DNA of 64,000 nucleotides from Undaria pinnatifida (taxonomy: Eukaryota; Sar; Phaeophyceae; Laminariales; Alariaceae). The translations under genes were made by a program, and so were the position numbers. The DNA lies in contig JABAKD010000023.1 of NCBI GenBank assembly GCA_012845835.1, forward strand, positions 4,915,793 to 4,979,792, read 5' to 3'. The notes below the pieces were generated by a model. The model saw nothing but the letters and a program-made list of their open reading frames with translations, made no database searches and was not told the DNA's origin. Every line of letters starts with the position of its first letter. Position 1 is the first letter of the stretch. Of this stretch, positions 41,301 to 44,300 are shown piece after piece.

Positions 41301-44300
41301 TTTTTTTTGGGGGGGGGGTCGAGGAGCCCGATCCGTCCAGAAACACTTACTTCCGCCAGAAAAAAAAGGCTACCACTCTATCGTGTATACGAAGTACAAT
41401 TGATTCTGCGATCAAACTGAAAAAAGTGCTCAACGCGATGACCAAACCCCCGACTTTGGCCCAGGACTAAAAACTAATTTTCGATTTTTTTTCAGAAAAA
41501 GAAGGTTGGCACTCCGACAACTTTGGGTTAACGCCTCCTTACAAGCAACTAGAAACCCCTTTTTTTTGGGGGGGGGGAGGGGGAAAGTTTACTTGAAGTT
41601 AGTATAGGGACGGATTTCGGGGACTCCGAAAAGAGGGGTTGGGGAGGAGCTCCGTCGTTTTTGCGCCAAAACATGATCCCTCTGTGTCGTGGCCCAACCG
41701 ATTCTGAGATAAAACCGGAAGCGCAACCTGGCGACCAAAACCCGGGAGCAACTGTTCACGGGAGTCCATGGACCGCCATGGACTGCGTGCCCATACGCTA
41801 TTCCACTAACCCCAACCGACGCGTGCTACGGTATAGAGGTATTAAGGTGTACCGTTTTCTGGCTGAAATGGTTTCTGAATGACGGGGCTACTTAACCCAA
41901 AACCGTCGGAAATGCCGCGTGCTACGGTATAGAGGTAGTAAGGTATACCGTTTTTTGGCTGAAACGGTTTCTGAATGACGGGGCTTCCTCAACCCAAAAT
42001 CGTCCGAATGAACGACGCGTGCTACGGTATAGAGGTATTCAGGTATACCGTTTTTTGGCTGGAACGGTTTCTGAATGACGGGGGGCTCCTTAACCCAAAA
42101 ACCGCCGGCAAAAAAAAACACCGTATTTTGTTTTTTTTTCCTTAATTTCTCGTTTGTTTACCTAGCTAGGTCCGTGGGTTTGTTCGGCGACAATACACTA
42201 ACCCTAACCACACTAACCCTAACACTAACTCCAACCCTAATCCTGACCCTAACCCTAACCCCAACCCCAACCCCAACCCCAACCCTAACCCTAACCCTAA
42301 CCCTACGTAGCAGTTTTTTTTCTGTCCAAATCGGGTTCAAAGAGTGGTCTCAACTAACTAAGCTCCTGAAATGAGAGGTAGTATTAAGAAACAAACACGG
42401 TGCACCTCTACCCTGCAACGCGTCAACCCCAACCCTAACGACATTAATCCTAACACTAACTCCAACCCTAACCCTGACCCTAACCCCAACCCTAACCCTT
42501 ACCCAAACCCTAACCCTACGTAGCAGTTTTATTTTCGTCCAAATCGGCTCATGGGAAGAGTTAGGGTTAGCTAACTAAGCTCCTAAAATCAGGGGTAGTA
42601 TTAAGAAACAAACACGGTGCACCTCTACCCTGCAACGCGTCAACCCCAACCCTGACCACACTAACCCTAACACTAAGTACAACCCTAACCCTGACCCTAA
42701 CCGCCAATCCTAACCCATACTCTAACCCTACCCCTAACCCCAACGCTATAGCCGTGCGCCTACTGAGTGAGAGCGGGGTGCCAAATGGGGTCCGGCCCGG
42801 GCTGGATGAGGGTAGAAGTGTTGACTGATTAAAACGGAGGCGAGCACCACCCTGTTTTTGACCACAAAAGCACAATAATGGAGTGCGGACTCTTTTTTTT
42901 TTTTTTTTCGCAGTTCATGGGTTGTAACTAGCCACCGTCACCAAACCCATGGCTTCGATATTATAGCACTCTTACGTATTTGAAACAGAAGAACTACTTT
43001 TTTTGTCGACGATTTTGGGTCAATCAAGGAGCCCCGGTCATTCGTTTTTTCTTTTTTTTGCCAAAAAGTGCTACCTCTGTCGTTCTTTTGCCAAAAAGGG
43101 GTACACCCATATCATCGCAGCTCCCGTCCTAGCGAGAGGGGCGTAACGTCGTTTTATCTTTCCTTGAAAAGCGATACACACGACAGTACGAAGGTTGTAT
43201 GTACAGTTAAACAGGGGTTGAAGCAAAATAAATGAATAAAAAAAAAAAAAAACGAACATCCCTAGAAAAAAAAAAAAATATCGATGCAAAAATCGATGTT
43301 TTAACTATTTTCAAAGCCCCCGTGCTTACCGTTTCCCTTGACGAGCTCTGCTTTCTTTCTCGTAAACCTGCTCACCATCCCCCTCCCTCCCTCCCTTGAA
43401 AGCAATACACGCTACCAGCAGTACGAAGGTTAATACACTTATACAAGTGGTTGAAAGCAAAAAAAAACAAAGAAAAAAGAAGAAAGAGAAAAGAAAAAAA
43501 GAACGAACATCCCTAGAAAAACGACAAGAAAAATCGTTGTGTTCAGCTTTTTCAAAGCCCCCCCTGCTGCTCACCGTTCCCCCGAGTATTTGATTCGATA
43601 GGAAATTGGCCGTTTTCGTGTGATATGTTGGCGTTATCTATTCGGGGGAGTGAGGAAATGAAACCGTTCCCGCGAGTGATAATGTTAAAGCTCCCCCTGC
43701 TCACCGTTCCCACGAGTATTTGATTTGATAGGTATTTGGCCGTTTTCGTATGATATGTGGGCGTTATCTATTCGGGGGAGTGAGGAAATGAAACCGTTCC
43801 CGCGAGTGATAATGTTAAAGCCCCCCCTGCTCACCGTTCCCACGAGTATTTGATTTGATAGGTAATTGGCCGTTTTCGTGTGATATGTGGGCGTTATCTA
43901 TTCGGGGGAGTGAGGAAATGAAACCGTTCCCGCGAGTGATAATGTTAAAGCCCCCCCCTGCTCACCGTTCCACCGAGTATTTGATTTGATAGGTAATGGG
44001 CCGTTTTCGTGTGATATGTTAACTGTCGGCGTTATCTATTCGGGGGAGTGAGGAAATGAAACCGTTCCCGCGAGTGATAATGTTAAAGCCCCCCCCTGCT
44101 CACCGTTCCCCCGAGTATTTGATTTGATAGGTATTTGGTCGTTTTCGTATGATATGTGGGCGTTATCTATTCGGGGGAGTGAGGAAATGAAACCGTTCCC
44201 GCGAGTGACAATGTTAAGGTACGGCCTTGAAAAGGCCTGCAAGTATTTGATTTGATAGGTATTTGGCCGTTTTCGTATGATATGTGGGCGTTATCTATTC

